Of a DNA stretch of 64,000 bases, positions 1-8,835 are shown in pieces. The translations under genes were made by a program, and so were the position numbers. Positions within the stretch are counted from its first letter, which is position 1, and each line of letters opens with the position of its first letter. Below the pieces are notes generated by a model. The model was not told the DNA's origin. It saw only the letters and a program-made list of their open reading frames with translations, and ran no database searches. Origin of the DNA: Ignavibacteriales bacterium (lineage in GTDB: Bacteria > Bacteroidota > Ignavibacteria > Ignavibacteriales > Melioribacteraceae); contig JACKAA010000005.1 of the NCBI GenBank assembly GCA_020635275.1, positions 1-64,000 on the forward strand. Direction: 5' to 3'.

Positions 1-93
1 AAACATATTTTAGAAGCACATAATTCTAATGTTGAGGTATCCAGCGAGTTAAATAAAGGATCAAATTTTTCATTTAAGTTACGCAAAGAATAA
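1..93 (+). CDS. C-terminal end of a sensor histidine kinase (partial)
   Basis: Reading frame 1 is open from the window edge to TAA at 91-93 and encodes the last 30 residues of a protein. The tail ILEAHNSNVEV, then GS-F-F-L, fits the end of a HATPase_c domain, where kinases usually read I-v-e-x-H-x-G-x-I-x-v-x-S-x-x-g-k-G-s-x-F-x-f-x-L. The glycine that normally follows the His pair is replaced by Asn-Ser here. The next promoter downstream has a Pho-box array and pst genes follow, so PhoR is a reasonable guess, but this is inference from context; nothing in 30 residues separates PhoR from other kinases. Confidence 0.6.
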   Translation, partial: KHILEAHNSNVEVSSELNKGSNFSFKLRKE

Positions 94-117
94 ATCTTAA
101 TACTTCTAAACACATTC

Positions 118-194
118 CTTAACAATTTCTTAATATAGACATAACAAATCCTTAACACCCTCATAATATTCTGTTAACATCAACAATATATTTT
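118..194 (+). promoter_or_regulatory. Pho-box-like array of 11-bp-phased TTAACA repeats with -7 element
   Basis: Six hexamers sit exactly 11 bp apart, starting at 119 (TTAACA), 130 (TTAATA), 141 (ATAACA), 152 (TTAACA), 163 (ATAATA) and 174 (TTAACA). PhoB/PhoP-type response regulators bind direct repeats with this 11-bp period (for Bacillus PhoP the repeat is TT-A-ACA-like). A TATATTTT at 187-194 fits the TAnnTTTG -7 element of Bacteroidota-type promoters. The same hexamer in the same period precedes pstS at 8721-8748. The array lies 53 bp upstream of the TonB receptor start. Confidence 0.7.
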
Positions 195-231
195 TCAGCC
201 ATAATTTTTAATCAATCTGACATGAGGGGTC

Positions 232-3180
232 ATGCAAAATTTAAACTTACGTTGGCAAAAGTGTGCCGCAAAAATGAAAAAACTTAATTATCTAATTCTC
301 ATACTTCTGGTTCAATATTCCTCAATTATTGCTCAAACAAGTGGATCTATTTCAGGAACTGTTGTTGATAAGGATTTTGGAGATCCATTGATAGGTGTAA
401 ATGTTTTTATTGAAGGAACAACAAGAGGTTCTGCTACTGATATAGATGGCAAGTATTCAATTGATGGTATTGAACCGGGAACTTATAACGTTACTTTTTC
501 AATTATTGGTTTTCAAAAAAATACAATAACTGGTATTGAAATTAAACCAAATGCAAATTTAAAAATAGACGCAGTACTGGGCACTGAAACTTATGAAACA
601 GAGGAAGTAATAATTTCAGCAAAAGCATTAACAAATACGGAAGCATCATTATTAGCAAATAGACAAAAGTCAATTGCTGTTAGTGATGCAATAAGTGCTG
701 AAGAAATATCTAAGTCCGGTAGTGGAGATGCAGCTTCAGCAATGAAGAAAGTTACAGGTGCATCTGTTGTTGGCGGGAAATATGTGTATATCAGGGGTTT
801 GGGAGAAAGATATTCTGCAACAATGTTAAATGGCGCTGAATTACCTAGTGCCGATCCAGATAAAAAATCATTTCAATTAGATTTAATTCCGGGCAACATG
901 CTTAATAACATTAATACTATTAAAACTTTCACTCCTGATAAACCTGGCTCATTTACAGGCGGATTAGTTGATGTTACTTTAAAAAGTTATCCTGAAAATC
1001 TTTCTATAAATCTTTCAAGCTCAGTTGGGTATAATTCTTTGGCAACCGGGAATAGTAATTTTATTTTGGGAAACAGCGGCGGTTCTGATTATTTGGGATT
1101 TGATGATGGTACAAGAGAGCTACCTTCTTCATTAAACGGAGGAGAAATTGATATACCAAGAACTAGCACAATCAATACAAAAGAAGATGCACTTTATTTG
1201 GATGGAATATCGAAATCTTTTAATGACATAATGGCGCCGGTTAATGCCAGCGCACCTGTCAATTCCTCATTTTCTTTATCAATTGGAAATACTATACCAT
1301 TTGATTCTGAAAATGAAAATAGTTTAGGTTTTTTTGGCAGCTTTTCTTATGGTCAAAATTACTCTTTTGTTCAGAATGGAGAAATTGGCAGATATAAACT
1401 TGTTGGATCATTATCTGATGTTACTGGTTTAGAAGCTGAATTTAAAGGTTCTGATACTAAAGGAAATATGAATATTGATTGGGGTGCAATTGGAAATGTG
1501 GCTTATAAAAATAATTCGTTGGGTGAACTCAAATTTTCTTATATGAGAACTCAAAGTGCAAATTCTTTGGGCAGATACATGGTTGGAGTAAGAGATAGAG
1601 ACAGATCTTCTGAATCATCTACCGTAACGTTTGAAACAAGAGTTGTATCTTGGACCGAAAGAGCTTTGGATAATTATCAATTTGAAGGTGATCATTCAAT
1701 TACAGCACTTAATAATCTAAAATTAGATTGGAAAGTTTCGTATTCTCTTAACACTCAAGATGAACCGGATCAAAGATACTTTTTTAACATATTTAGGGTA
1801 AATGATGATGGTTCAAAAACCTATGCCTTTGATGGAGCAAACTCACAACCGCTCTCAAGATATTTTAGAGATTTAGAGGAAACTAATTTCTCAACTCAAT
1901 TAAATTTAACAATGCCTTTCAAAATTTGGGATGAGCATCAAGCAAAACTTAAAACCGGATTATACACAAGTAATGTTGATAGAGGATATAATCAAAAAAG
2001 ATTTGACTACGAAACCAACAGACTAAGTTTTAACGATTACAATGGTGATATTCAAGCATTATTTAATGATGTTGGTATAATTGATTCTGTCAGCAGACCT
2101 GATAGACCAAGCAGATGGTTTGGATTAACTTTAGATAATGAATCTGTAAAAGACTCAACAAATTATTTTAGAGGTGATTCTAAAATCTTAGCTTCTTATT
2201 TAATGATTGACTTGCCGATCATAAATCAACTTAGATTTATTGGAGGGGCAAGGTTAGAAACAACTTTAATGAATAGCGGTACTTTAGACGTTGATGATGA
2301 AAAAGGAAAACTTGACAATACTGATATTCTTCCATCCTTGAACCTGATATATGCAATAAATGAAAATATGAATTTCAGATTAGCATATACCAATACCATT
2401 GCCAGACCTACTTTTAGAGAATTGGCTCCTTATTTAAGTTTTGAATTCGTTGGTGACTTTTTATATATGGGAAATCCAAATCTTAAAAGAACATTGATAA
2501 CAAATTATGATTTAAGATGGGAATGGTTCTTAAATCCTGGTGAAATTATTGCATTAAGTGGTTTTTACAAAGACTTTAATGATCCAATTGAAAGCTATAT
2601 TGATCCAACATTTAGTGATGATAATACTTTAAGAAGCGTTAAAAATGTAGATAGAGCTTTAGTTTATGGATTGGAATTTGAATTTAGAAAAGGTTTGGGT
2701 TTCATTTCATCTGATTTGGAAAACTTTAAAATAGGTTCAAATTTATCTTTAGTAGAATCAAAAGTTGATGTCCCACAGGAAGAAATTGATGAAAAAATAT
2801 ATAATGGAGATCCAAATCCTGATAAAACCAGACCTTTCGTTGGTCAGTCACCTTATCTTTTTAATGTGAATTTAACATATGACAATTTTGAATCAAACAC
2901 ATCTGCAGGTATTTTCTACACTCTATTTGGCGACAGATTATTTGTAACTGGAAGACACGCAACGCCAGATGTATATGAGAGAGGGTATGGTACTTTAGAC
3001 TTTAAAGTAACCCAAGGTATTTTCAGCAACTTTGATATTTCTTTATCAGCAAAAAATATTTTAGATCCTGAACAAATATTCAGTTACAAATTGGATAACG
3101 GACTAGTTAACAAAGAATTTAATTACTCTGCATATAAGCAGGGAACAACATTTTCAATATCATTATCATATAAACCATAA
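232..3180 (+). CDS. TonB-dependent outer-membrane receptor, predicted Pho regulon
   Basis: This is a 982-residue outer-membrane receptor that would import a ligand using TonB energy. A signal peptide ends near IIAQ (about residue 35), followed by a carboxypeptidase-regulatory-like beta-sandwich (about 37-118, starting GSISGTVVD), a plug domain (about 140-255, with VYIRGLGERYSATMLNG), and a long barrel ending in an aromatic-rich C-terminus. The ATG at 232 has GAGGGG just upstream; an alternative start, MKKLNYL at 274, gives a more usual signal peptide but lacks a ribosome site. It lies 11 nt before the duplicated secreted protein and is probably co-transcribed with it from the Pho-box promoter. 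The substrate is unknown; phosphate or an organophosphate is inferred only from regulation. Confidence 0.88.
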   Translation: MQNLNLRWQKCAAKMKKLNYLILILLVQYSSIIAQTSGSISGTVVDKDFGDPLIGVNVFIEGTTRGSATDIDGKYSIDGIEPGTYNVTFSIIGFQKNTITGIEIKPNANLKIDAVLGTETYETEEVIISAKALTNTEASLLANRQKSIAVSDAISAEEISKSGSGDAASAMKKVTGASVVGGKYVYIRGLGERYSATMLNGAELPSADPDKKSFQLDLIPGNMLNNINTIKTFTPDKPGSFTGGLVDVTLKSYPENLSINLSSSVGYNSLATGNSNFILGNSGGSDYLGFDDGTRELPSSLNGGEIDIPRTSTINTKEDALYLDGISKSFNDIMAPVNASAPVNSSFSLSIGNTIPFDSENENSLGFFGSFSYGQNYSFVQNGEIGRYKLVGSLSDVTGLEAEFKGSDTKGNMNIDWGAIGNVAYKNNSLGELKFSYMRTQSANSLGRYMVGVRDRDRSSESSTVTFETRVVSWTERALDNYQFEGDHSITALNNLKLDWKVSYSLNTQDEPDQRYFFNIFRVNDDGSKTYAFDGANSQPLSRYFRDLEETNFSTQLNLTMPFKIWDEHQAKLKTGLYTSNVDRGYNQKRFDYETNRLSFNDYNGDIQALFNDVGIIDSVSRPDRPSRWFGLTLDNESVKDSTNYFRGDSKILASYLMIDLPIINQLRFIGGARLETTLMNSGTLDVDDEKGKLDNTDILPSLNLIYAINENMNFRLAYTNTIARPTFRELAPYLSFEFVGDFLYMGNPNLKRTLITNYDLRWEWFLNPGEIIALSGFYKDFNDPIESYIDPTFSDDNTLRSVKNVDRALVYGLEFEFRKGLGFISSDLENFKIGSNLSLVESKVDVPQEEIDEKIYNGDPNPDKTRPFVGQSPYLFNVNLTYDNFESNTSAGIFYTLFGDRLFVTGRHATPDVYERGYGTLDFKVTQGIFSNFDISLSAKNILDPEQIFSYKLDNGLVNKEFNYSAYKQGTTFSISLSYKP

Positions 3181-3191
3181 AAGGAGAATTC

Positions 3192-6185
3192 ATGAAACAA
3201 TTTAAAGTAATTAGTTTACTATTACTAATACCAATATTATTACTTGCTCAGCCGCAAAGGGTGATTACAGACAGCGATATACCAGTAGGAAGTACTGTAA
3301 CATTTTCATCGGATACAGTATATGTATTAAGTGGAATGGTGTTTGTGGATAGTTTAGCAACCTTAACAATAGAAGCCGGAACACTAATAAAAGCAGAAGA
3401 CGGACAAGATACAGAAGCAAGCGGTTTAGTAGTAACCAGAGATGGAAAAATCTATGCAGAAGGAACAGCCGAGAGACCAATCATATTTACATCGATAAAT
3501 GATAATATGGATGGAAATTTAGCATATGATGATAGAGGAGAATGGGCAGGAGTAGTGTTGTTGGGAAGATCAATAACAAATAACGGAGAGATCAAATCAG
3601 TAGAAGGAGTAAATGAGATTGATCCGGTAAGAGCAAGATATGGTTCAGAGACACCAGATGAGAATCACAGCAGTGGTGTGTTCAGATATGTAAGTATCCG
3701 TCATACAGGTATCAATGTAGGAAGCAGTACAGGCAATGAGATACAAGGATTAACATGCGGAGCAGTAGGAGCAGGAACAGTGATAGAGTATGTAGAGAGT
3801 TATGCAAGCGGAGACGATGGATTTGAGTTTTTTGGAGGTACAGCCAATACAAGATATTTGGTAAGTGCATTTTGTTCAGATGATGCATTTGACTGGGATC
3901 AAGGATTTAATGGAAAGCATCAATTTTGGTTTGCCATCCAAGCGCCGGATGCAGCAGGCAGAATAGCAGAGATGGATGGAGCAGGTGGAAATGAACAAGG
4001 AACCCCATATGCAATGCCAAAGTTAAGTAATGTAACATATATCGGTCCAGGATTAGATGCTACTCCGGAAGGAGATGGAGGTCAAGCATTGATATTCAGA
4101 GATAATACAGGAGGATTTTATTACAACAGTATAATCACAGACTTCAATGGATTTGAAGGCGGCTTAGGCGTAACAGTAGAAGATATAGATAATAGTGGAG
4201 AAAAGGTAGAAGACAGCAGAAAGAGATTTGAAGCCGGAGAGTTAGGAATGATGAATAACATTTGGTATGGCTTTGGAGCAGGAAATACGATAACAGAATT
4301 TTCAGATCAAGATTTTGTACAAAGTTATTTAAGTGATGCAGCAAATGGAAATAGAGTAGTAGATCCAATGTTGAAGGGAATAAGCAGAGAAACAGATGGC
4401 GGCTTAGATCCACGGCCAAGTAATGGAAGTCCGGCATTAAGCGGCTCAATGGAAGTAGGAGATGATTGGTTTGTAAAAACAAGTTATGTAGGAGCATTTG
4501 GTGGAAATAACTGGTTATTAGGCTGGACTGCTTTAGATCAATTGGGTTATTTAACACAACCGACAATTGAAGCAGGTACAAGAATTATTACAGACAGCGA
4601 TATACCAGTAGGAAGTACTGTAACATTTTCATCGGATACAGTATATGTATTAAGCGGAATGGTGTTTGTGGATAGTTTAGCAACCTTAACAATAGAAGCC
4701 GGAACACTAATAAAAGCAGAAGACGGACAAGATACAGAAGCAAGCGGTTTAGTAGTAACCAGAGATGGAAAAATCTATGCAGAAGGAACAGCCGAGAGAC
4801 CAATCATATTTACATCGATAAATGATAATATGGATGGAAATTTAGCATATGATGATAGAGGAGAATGGGCAGGAGTAGTGTTGTTGGGAAGATCAATAAC
4901 AAATAACGGAGAGATCAAATCAGTAGAAGGAGTAAATGAGATTGATCCGGTAAGAGCAAGATATGGTTCAGAGACACCAGATGAGAATCACAGCAGTGGT
5001 GTGTTCAGATATGTAAGTATCCGTCATACAGGTATCAATGTAGGAAGCAGTACAGGCAATGAGATACAAGGATTAACATGCGGAGCAGTAGGAGCAGGAA
5101 CAGTGATAGAGTATGTAGAGAGTTATGCAAGCGGAGACGATGGATTTGAGTTTTTTGGAGGTACAGCCAATACAAGATATTTGGTAAGTGCATTTTGTTC
5201 AGATGATGCATTTGACTGGGATCAAGGATTTAATGGAAAGCATCAATTTTGGTTTGCCATCCAAGCGCCGGATGCAGCAGGCAGAATAGCAGAGATGGAT
5301 GGAGCAGGTGGAAATGAACAAGGAACCCCATATGCAATGCCAAAGTTAAGTAATGTAACATATATCGGTCCAGGATTAGATGCTACTCCGGAAGGAGATG
5401 GAGGTCAAGCATTGATATTCAGAGATAATACAGGAGGATTTTATTACAACAGTATAATCACAGACTTCAATGGATTTGAAGGCGGCTTAGGCGTAACAGT
5501 AGAAGATATAGATAATAGTGGAGAAAAGGTAGAAGACAGCAGAAAGAGATTTGAAGCCGGAGAGTTAGGAATGATGAATAACATTTGGTATGGCTTTGGA
5601 GCAGGAAATACGATAACAGAATTTTCAGATCAAGATTTTGTACAAAGTTATTTAAGTGATGCAGCAAATGGAAATAGAGTAGTAGATCCAATGTTGAAGG
5701 GAATAAGCAGAGAAACAGATGGCGGCTTAGATCCACGGCCAAGTAATGGAAGTCCGGCATTAAGCGGCTCAATGGAAGTAGGAGATGATTGGTTTGTAAA
5801 AACAAGTTATGTAGGAGCATTTGGTGGAAATAACTGGTTATTAGGCTGGACTGCTTTAGATCAATTAGGTTATACAGATAATTTAACTGCAGTTGAAGAA
5901 ACTTTTATAAAGCAAATTCCTAATAGTTTTGAATTAGCACAAAATTATCCAAATCCATTTAATCCATCTACTACAATTACATTTGCATTACCAAAAAGTA
6001 GTGAAGTTCAATTGAATGTTTACAATATTTTAGGTCAACAAGTAGCTCAATTAGTAAATGAAGTTAAAAATGCTGGTACATACTCAATAAATTGGGATGC
6101 ATCAAATTTAGCGAGTGGAACTTATATTTACAGGCTTCAAGCCGGAAATAATATAATTGTAAATAAAATGATTTTAATGAAATAA
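3192..6185 (+). CDS. T9SS-secreted surface protein of two identical 429-residue modules
   Basis: This 997-residue protein has a signal peptide (cleavage near LLAQ, residue 20), module 1 (residues 25-453), a 12-residue linker, module 2 (466-894) and a C-terminal T9SS type A sorting domain (about 913-997, with NYPNPFNPSTTI and a final GN-I-V-K-M-L-MK strand). The two modules are identical in protein sequence. Each begins with Gly/Val/Thr-rich short repeats (LTIEAGTLIKAEDGQ) typical of right-handed beta-helix proteins, and has three cysteines and many Asp/Gly turns. AAGGAG lies 6 nt before the ATG. It follows the TonB receptor by 11 nt and precedes a strong terminator, so the pair form one transcription unit under a Pho-box promoter. 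Module function is not known to me; a surface partner of the receptor is inference. Confidence 0.82.
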   Translation: MKQFKVISLLLLIPILLLAQPQRVITDSDIPVGSTVTFSSDTVYVLSGMVFVDSLATLTIEAGTLIKAEDGQDTEASGLVVTRDGKIYAEGTAERPIIFTSINDNMDGNLAYDDRGEWAGVVLLGRSITNNGEIKSVEGVNEIDPVRARYGSETPDENHSSGVFRYVSIRHTGINVGSSTGNEIQGLTCGAVGAGTVIEYVESYASGDDGFEFFGGTANTRYLVSAFCSDDAFDWDQGFNGKHQFWFAIQAPDAAGRIAEMDGAGGNEQGTPYAMPKLSNVTYIGPGLDATPEGDGGQALIFRDNTGGFYYNSIITDFNGFEGGLGVTVEDIDNSGEKVEDSRKRFEAGELGMMNNIWYGFGAGNTITEFSDQDFVQSYLSDAANGNRVVDPMLKGISRETDGGLDPRPSNGSPALSGSMEVGDDWFVKTSYVGAFGGNNWLLGWTALDQLGYLTQPTIEAGTRIITDSDIPVGSTVTFSSDTVYVLSGMVFVDSLATLTIEAGTLIKAEDGQDTEASGLVVTRDGKIYAEGTAERPIIFTSINDNMDGNLAYDDRGEWAGVVLLGRSITNNGEIKSVEGVNEIDPVRARYGSETPDENHSSGVFRYVSIRHTGINVGSSTGNEIQGLTCGAVGAGTVIEYVESYASGDDGFEFFGGTANTRYLVSAFCSDDAFDWDQGFNGKHQFWFAIQAPDAAGRIAEMDGAGGNEQGTPYAMPKLSNVTYIGPGLDATPEGDGGQALIFRDNTGGFYYNSIITDFNGFEGGLGVTVEDIDNSGEKVEDSRKRFEAGELGMMNNIWYGFGAGNTITEFSDQDFVQSYLSDAANGNRVVDPMLKGISRETDGGLDPRPSNGSPALSGSMEVGDDWFVKTSYVGAFGGNNWLLGWTALDQLGYTDNLTAVEETFIKQIPNSFELAQNYPNPFNPSTTITFALPKSSEVQLNVYNILGQQVAQLVNEVKNAGTYSINWDASNLASGTYIYRLQAGNNIIVNKMILMK
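3264..4550 (+). repeat. Tandem in-frame duplication, copy 1 (1287 bp)
   Basis: The block recurs at 4587-5873 with an offset of exactly 1323 bp (441 codons). Comparing by eye I find two differences, both silent: T3332 versus C4655 (Ser) and G4544 versus A5867 (Leu). A unique 36-bp linker (4551-4586) separates the copies. Near-identity at synonymous sites means a recent duplication or ongoing gene conversion. Confidence 0.95.
4587..5873 (+). repeat. Tandem in-frame duplication, copy 2 (1287 bp)
   Basis: Second copy of the block at 3264-4550, joined directly to the T9SS sorting domain. Homology begins at the ATT codon of ITDSD and ends at the TAT codon of DQLGY in both copies. Because the copies are nearly identical and far longer than a short read, copy number could vary between strains or be misassembled. 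Confidence 0.95.
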
Positions 6186-6219
6186 ACCCCCTCTGTTAGA
6201 CTATCCCAATAGGGAAAAT

Positions 6220-6247
6220 AAGGGACATAGCAATATGTCCCTTTTTA
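6220..6247 (+). terminator. Rho-independent terminator after the receptor/secreted-protein pair
   Basis: A perfect 10-bp stem AAGGGACATA / TATGTCCCTT (6220-6229 with 6234-6243), a GCAA loop and a run of T. It lies 35 nt after the stop of the duplicated secreted protein and 25 nt before the M28 peptidase. Confidence 0.88.
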
Positions 6248-6272
6248 TTTTCAAAATACTTATATTTTATTT

Positions 6273-7898
6273 ATGAAAACATTGCTAATTATTATAAATA
6301 TTAGCCTTTCATCTTTTGCATACTCGCAAAGTATCCCATCAAATTTTATAAATGATCAAAATATAAATAATATAAAAAAGCATTTAGAAGTTTTAGGGAG
6401 TGATCTGTTTGAAGGAAGAGGAACAGGAACAAGAGGAGGAGAATTATCAGCAAATTATATTGCATCAATATTTAGAAAATATGATTTAACTCCTTTAGGA
6501 TCTGATAGTTCTTATTATCAGAACGTTCCATTACATGGTTCCAATTTTTTATATGAATCAAAACTTTATTTGTATACTTCATCTGATACAATTCAATTAA
6601 AAATTGGAAAAGACTATTTACTATCAAATTCAGGTGAACAAACTTATTTACCTAAACCAATTGATTTAATAAGCGTTGGTTATGGAATTATTGCTCCTGA
6701 ATTTGATCATAATGATTATTTGGATAAAGATGTTAATGATAAAATTGTAATTATGTTTGACGGTGAACCTACATCAGAAAATGCAGAATTTTTTAATGGT
6801 GAAGAACCCACAATATATAGTTATCCTGATGTTAAGCATAGAGTAGCGATAAGCAGAGGTGCTGCAGGTACCATAATAATTCCCCAGATAAATTATAACG
6901 ATTCCTCATCCTGGCAAAAATTAGTAAATGAATATTCATTTGAGGATATCAGATTAGCTTATAATGCTACTAATAATTTTGGAATAATATTAAATCCAAA
7001 TATTCTCAGATATATTTTATTAGATCAGAAAGACTACTTGCGGCAAAACAGCAATAATAAATTAAGAATTAAAAATTGTTCGCTTAAATTTGAAGGTGAA
7101 TTTTTTGTTAGAGATTTTATTTCACCAAATATTATTGGTGTAATTGAAGGAAATAATACTACTGATAATGAAGAATATATAATTGTCTCTGCTCATTATG
7201 ACCATTTAGGTATTGGTCCAGAGATTAATGGTGATAAAATATATAATGGCGTGCTTGATAACGCAATAGGTGTATCTGCCCTTTTAGAAATTGCAAATTC
7301 ATTGAGATTGCAAAAAGATAAACTTGAAAAATCAATAATATTTTTAGCAGTCACTGGTGAAGAAAATGGTTTATTGGGAAGTACTTTTTATGTTGATCAT
7401 CCTATTGTACCACTATATAAAACTTCGGCTAATATTAATATTGATGGAATTGCATATTTGGATGAATTTAAATCAATTATTGGAGTTGGATCTGAACTGT
7501 CACAACTACATAATTACTTAGAAAATATTGCAGAACTAAGAAGCCTATCAATTGGTAAAATACCAAAAGAATTTTATATGAATGAAGCATTTAACAGATC
7601 AGATCAAATGTCATTTGCAAAAGCCGGAATTCCTTCCACATTAATTTTAGATGGTCCGGATTATGTTAATTTAAATTGGGATGATGCTCTAAATAAAATT
7701 ATTTATTATCATGAAAATGTTTATCACACACCGTTTGATGATTTATCAATAAAAATTAATTATAAAGCCGTTAAACAACATGTGGACTTGATAGCTTCAT
7801 TTATTTATGAATTAGCTGTAATGCCAGATGAAATAAATTGGAACGATAATTCACCTTATAATTATATTAGATTGCAAACAAAAGCTGAAAAACGTTGA
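6273..7898 (+). CDS. M28-family metallopeptidase, exported
   Basis: A 541-residue secreted zinc aminopeptidase-type enzyme with a signal peptide ending near AYSQ (residue 19). A PA-like insertion (about 120-250) precedes the M28 catalytic core. Metal ligands are visible: H308 and D310 in HYDH, D329 in LDNAIG, and the E363-E364 pair in TGEENG, with a later NIDG aspartate and a HTPFDD histidine. It starts 25 nt after a terminator and its stop overlaps the start of the PstS-like gene, so the two are probably co-translated. M28 enzymes cleave N-terminal residues of peptides; a phosphate link (some relatives act on phosphorylated substrates) would be guesswork. No clear ribosome site precedes the ATG. 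Confidence 0.88.
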   Translation: MKTLLIIINISLSSFAYSQSIPSNFINDQNINNIKKHLEVLGSDLFEGRGTGTRGGELSANYIASIFRKYDLTPLGSDSSYYQNVPLHGSNFLYESKLYLYTSSDTIQLKIGKDYLLSNSGEQTYLPKPIDLISVGYGIIAPEFDHNDYLDKDVNDKIVIMFDGEPTSENAEFFNGEEPTIYSYPDVKHRVAISRGAAGTIIIPQINYNDSSSWQKLVNEYSFEDIRLAYNATNNFGIILNPNILRYILLDQKDYLRQNSNNKLRIKNCSLKFEGEFFVRDFISPNIIGVIEGNNTTDNEEYIIVSAHYDHLGIGPEINGDKIYNGVLDNAIGVSALLEIANSLRLQKDKLEKSIIFLAVTGEENGLLGSTFYVDHPIVPLYKTSANINIDGIAYLDEFKSIIGVGSELSQLHNYLENIAELRSLSIGKIPKEFYMNEAFNRSDQMSFAKAGIPSTLILDGPDYVNLNWDDALNKIIYYHENVYHTPFDDLSIKINYKAVKQHVDLIASFIYELAVMPDEINWNDNSPYNYIRLQTKAEKR

Positions 7899-8710
7899 AA
7901 CATTTAATTAAAATATTTTTTGGTTTATTTCTTTATAATTGTTCTTCGCAACTTGATTTGACTAACATTATAAAGATTAAAGGTTCGGATACAATGCTTT
8001 TGCTTAATAGAAAATTAGCAGAAGAATTCATGAAAATTAATCCTGATATTTCAATATATGTTGAAGGCGGTGGAACTGCAACTGGTGTAAATTCTCTAAT
8101 TGATAATAAAATTGATATTTGTTCAGCATCCAGACCATTGGAACCTGATGAGATTAAACAATTTGGAGAAAATTTTAGCACAGTTGGTATGTCTTATCTC
8201 ATTGGAAGAGATGCATTATCTATTTATATAAATAAAGGTAATCCAATAAAGAAATTTACTCTTGAACAACTAAGTGATATTTTTCTTTGTAAAATCACAA
8301 ATTGGAAAGATTACGGAGGTGACGATATTCCAATTTTACCAATTTCCAGATCAACTTCTTCAGGCACTCATATATATTTTCAAAAACATGTATTAAAAGG
8401 TGAAGAAATTTGTAATAGTATTCAGGTCGCAAATACTACCGCAGAAATAGTAAAATTTGTTAAAGAAAATAAAAATGCCATTGGTTACGGCGGAATAGGA
8501 TATGCTGATTATTCAATGCAAGCTGTCATTAATGAAATTCATCCTACAAAAGAAAATGTTCTGAATAATAGCTATCCAATTTCAAGATATCTTAGGTATT
8601 ATACTTCAAGAAAACCGAGCGGAAATACAAAAAAATACATAGATTGGGTAGTAAGTTTACAAGGACAAAAAATTGTAGAAGAAATGGGATATATACCTCT
8701 TTGGAATTAG
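7895..8710 (+). CDS. PstS-like phosphate-binding lipoprotein, second copy
   Basis: A 271-residue substrate-binding protein of the PBP-like/PstS family. It has a short signal with lipobox LYNC (Cys16), the KGSDTM motif near residue 30, the EGGGTATG loop and SRSTSSGT, the usual phosphate-contact segments of PstS/SphX proteins. The start is TTG at 7895, whose last bases overlap the upstream TGA (TTGA), which indicates translational coupling to the M28 peptidase. It is shorter than the pstS product 105 nt downstream and has no Pho box of its own. It could give the Pst importer a binding protein of different affinity, or act in sensing; both are inference. Confidence 0.85.
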   Translation: MKHLIKIFFGLFLYNCSSQLDLTNIIKIKGSDTMLLLNRKLAEEFMKINPDISIYVEGGGTATGVNSLIDNKIDICSASRPLEPDEIKQFGENFSTVGMSYLIGRDALSIYINKGNPIKKFTLEQLSDIFLCKITNWKDYGGDDIPILPISRSTSSGTHIYFQKHVLKGEEICNSIQVANTTAEIVKFVKENKNAIGYGGIGYADYSMQAVINEIHPTKENVLNNSYPISRYLRYYTSRKPSGNTKKYIDWVVSLQGQKIVEEMGYIPLWN

Positions 8711-8720
8711 TATAAAAAAT

Positions 8721-8776
8721 TTAACAATTACTTAACATTAACTTAACATCACCTCTTATGATTAAGTATATATTTA
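8721..8776 (+). promoter_or_regulatory. Pho box and promoter of the pst operon
   Basis: Three perfect TTAACA hexamers start at 8721, 8732 and 8743, exactly 11 bp apart, within the 125-bp gap before pstS. A TATATTTA at 8769-8776 can serve as the -7 element; a weaker TATGATTA at 8757 is an alternative. The hexamer and period match the array at 118-179, and the downstream genes are the classic Pho targets, so this anchors the motif as the local PhoB/PhoP site. Confidence 0.78.
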
Positions 8777-8835
8777 AAAACTGTTCAAAAACGAGTTTTT
8801 AATTAACAAAAAAAATGTCATTAAAAGAGGGCAAA

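Noticed and set aside
3265..5820. Four antisense open frames (71-145 codons) within the duplicated block
   Set aside because: They are Leu/His/Tyr-rich, occur in both copies at the same offset, have no ribosome sites or family resemblance, and follow from the A-ending codon bias of the sense gene.
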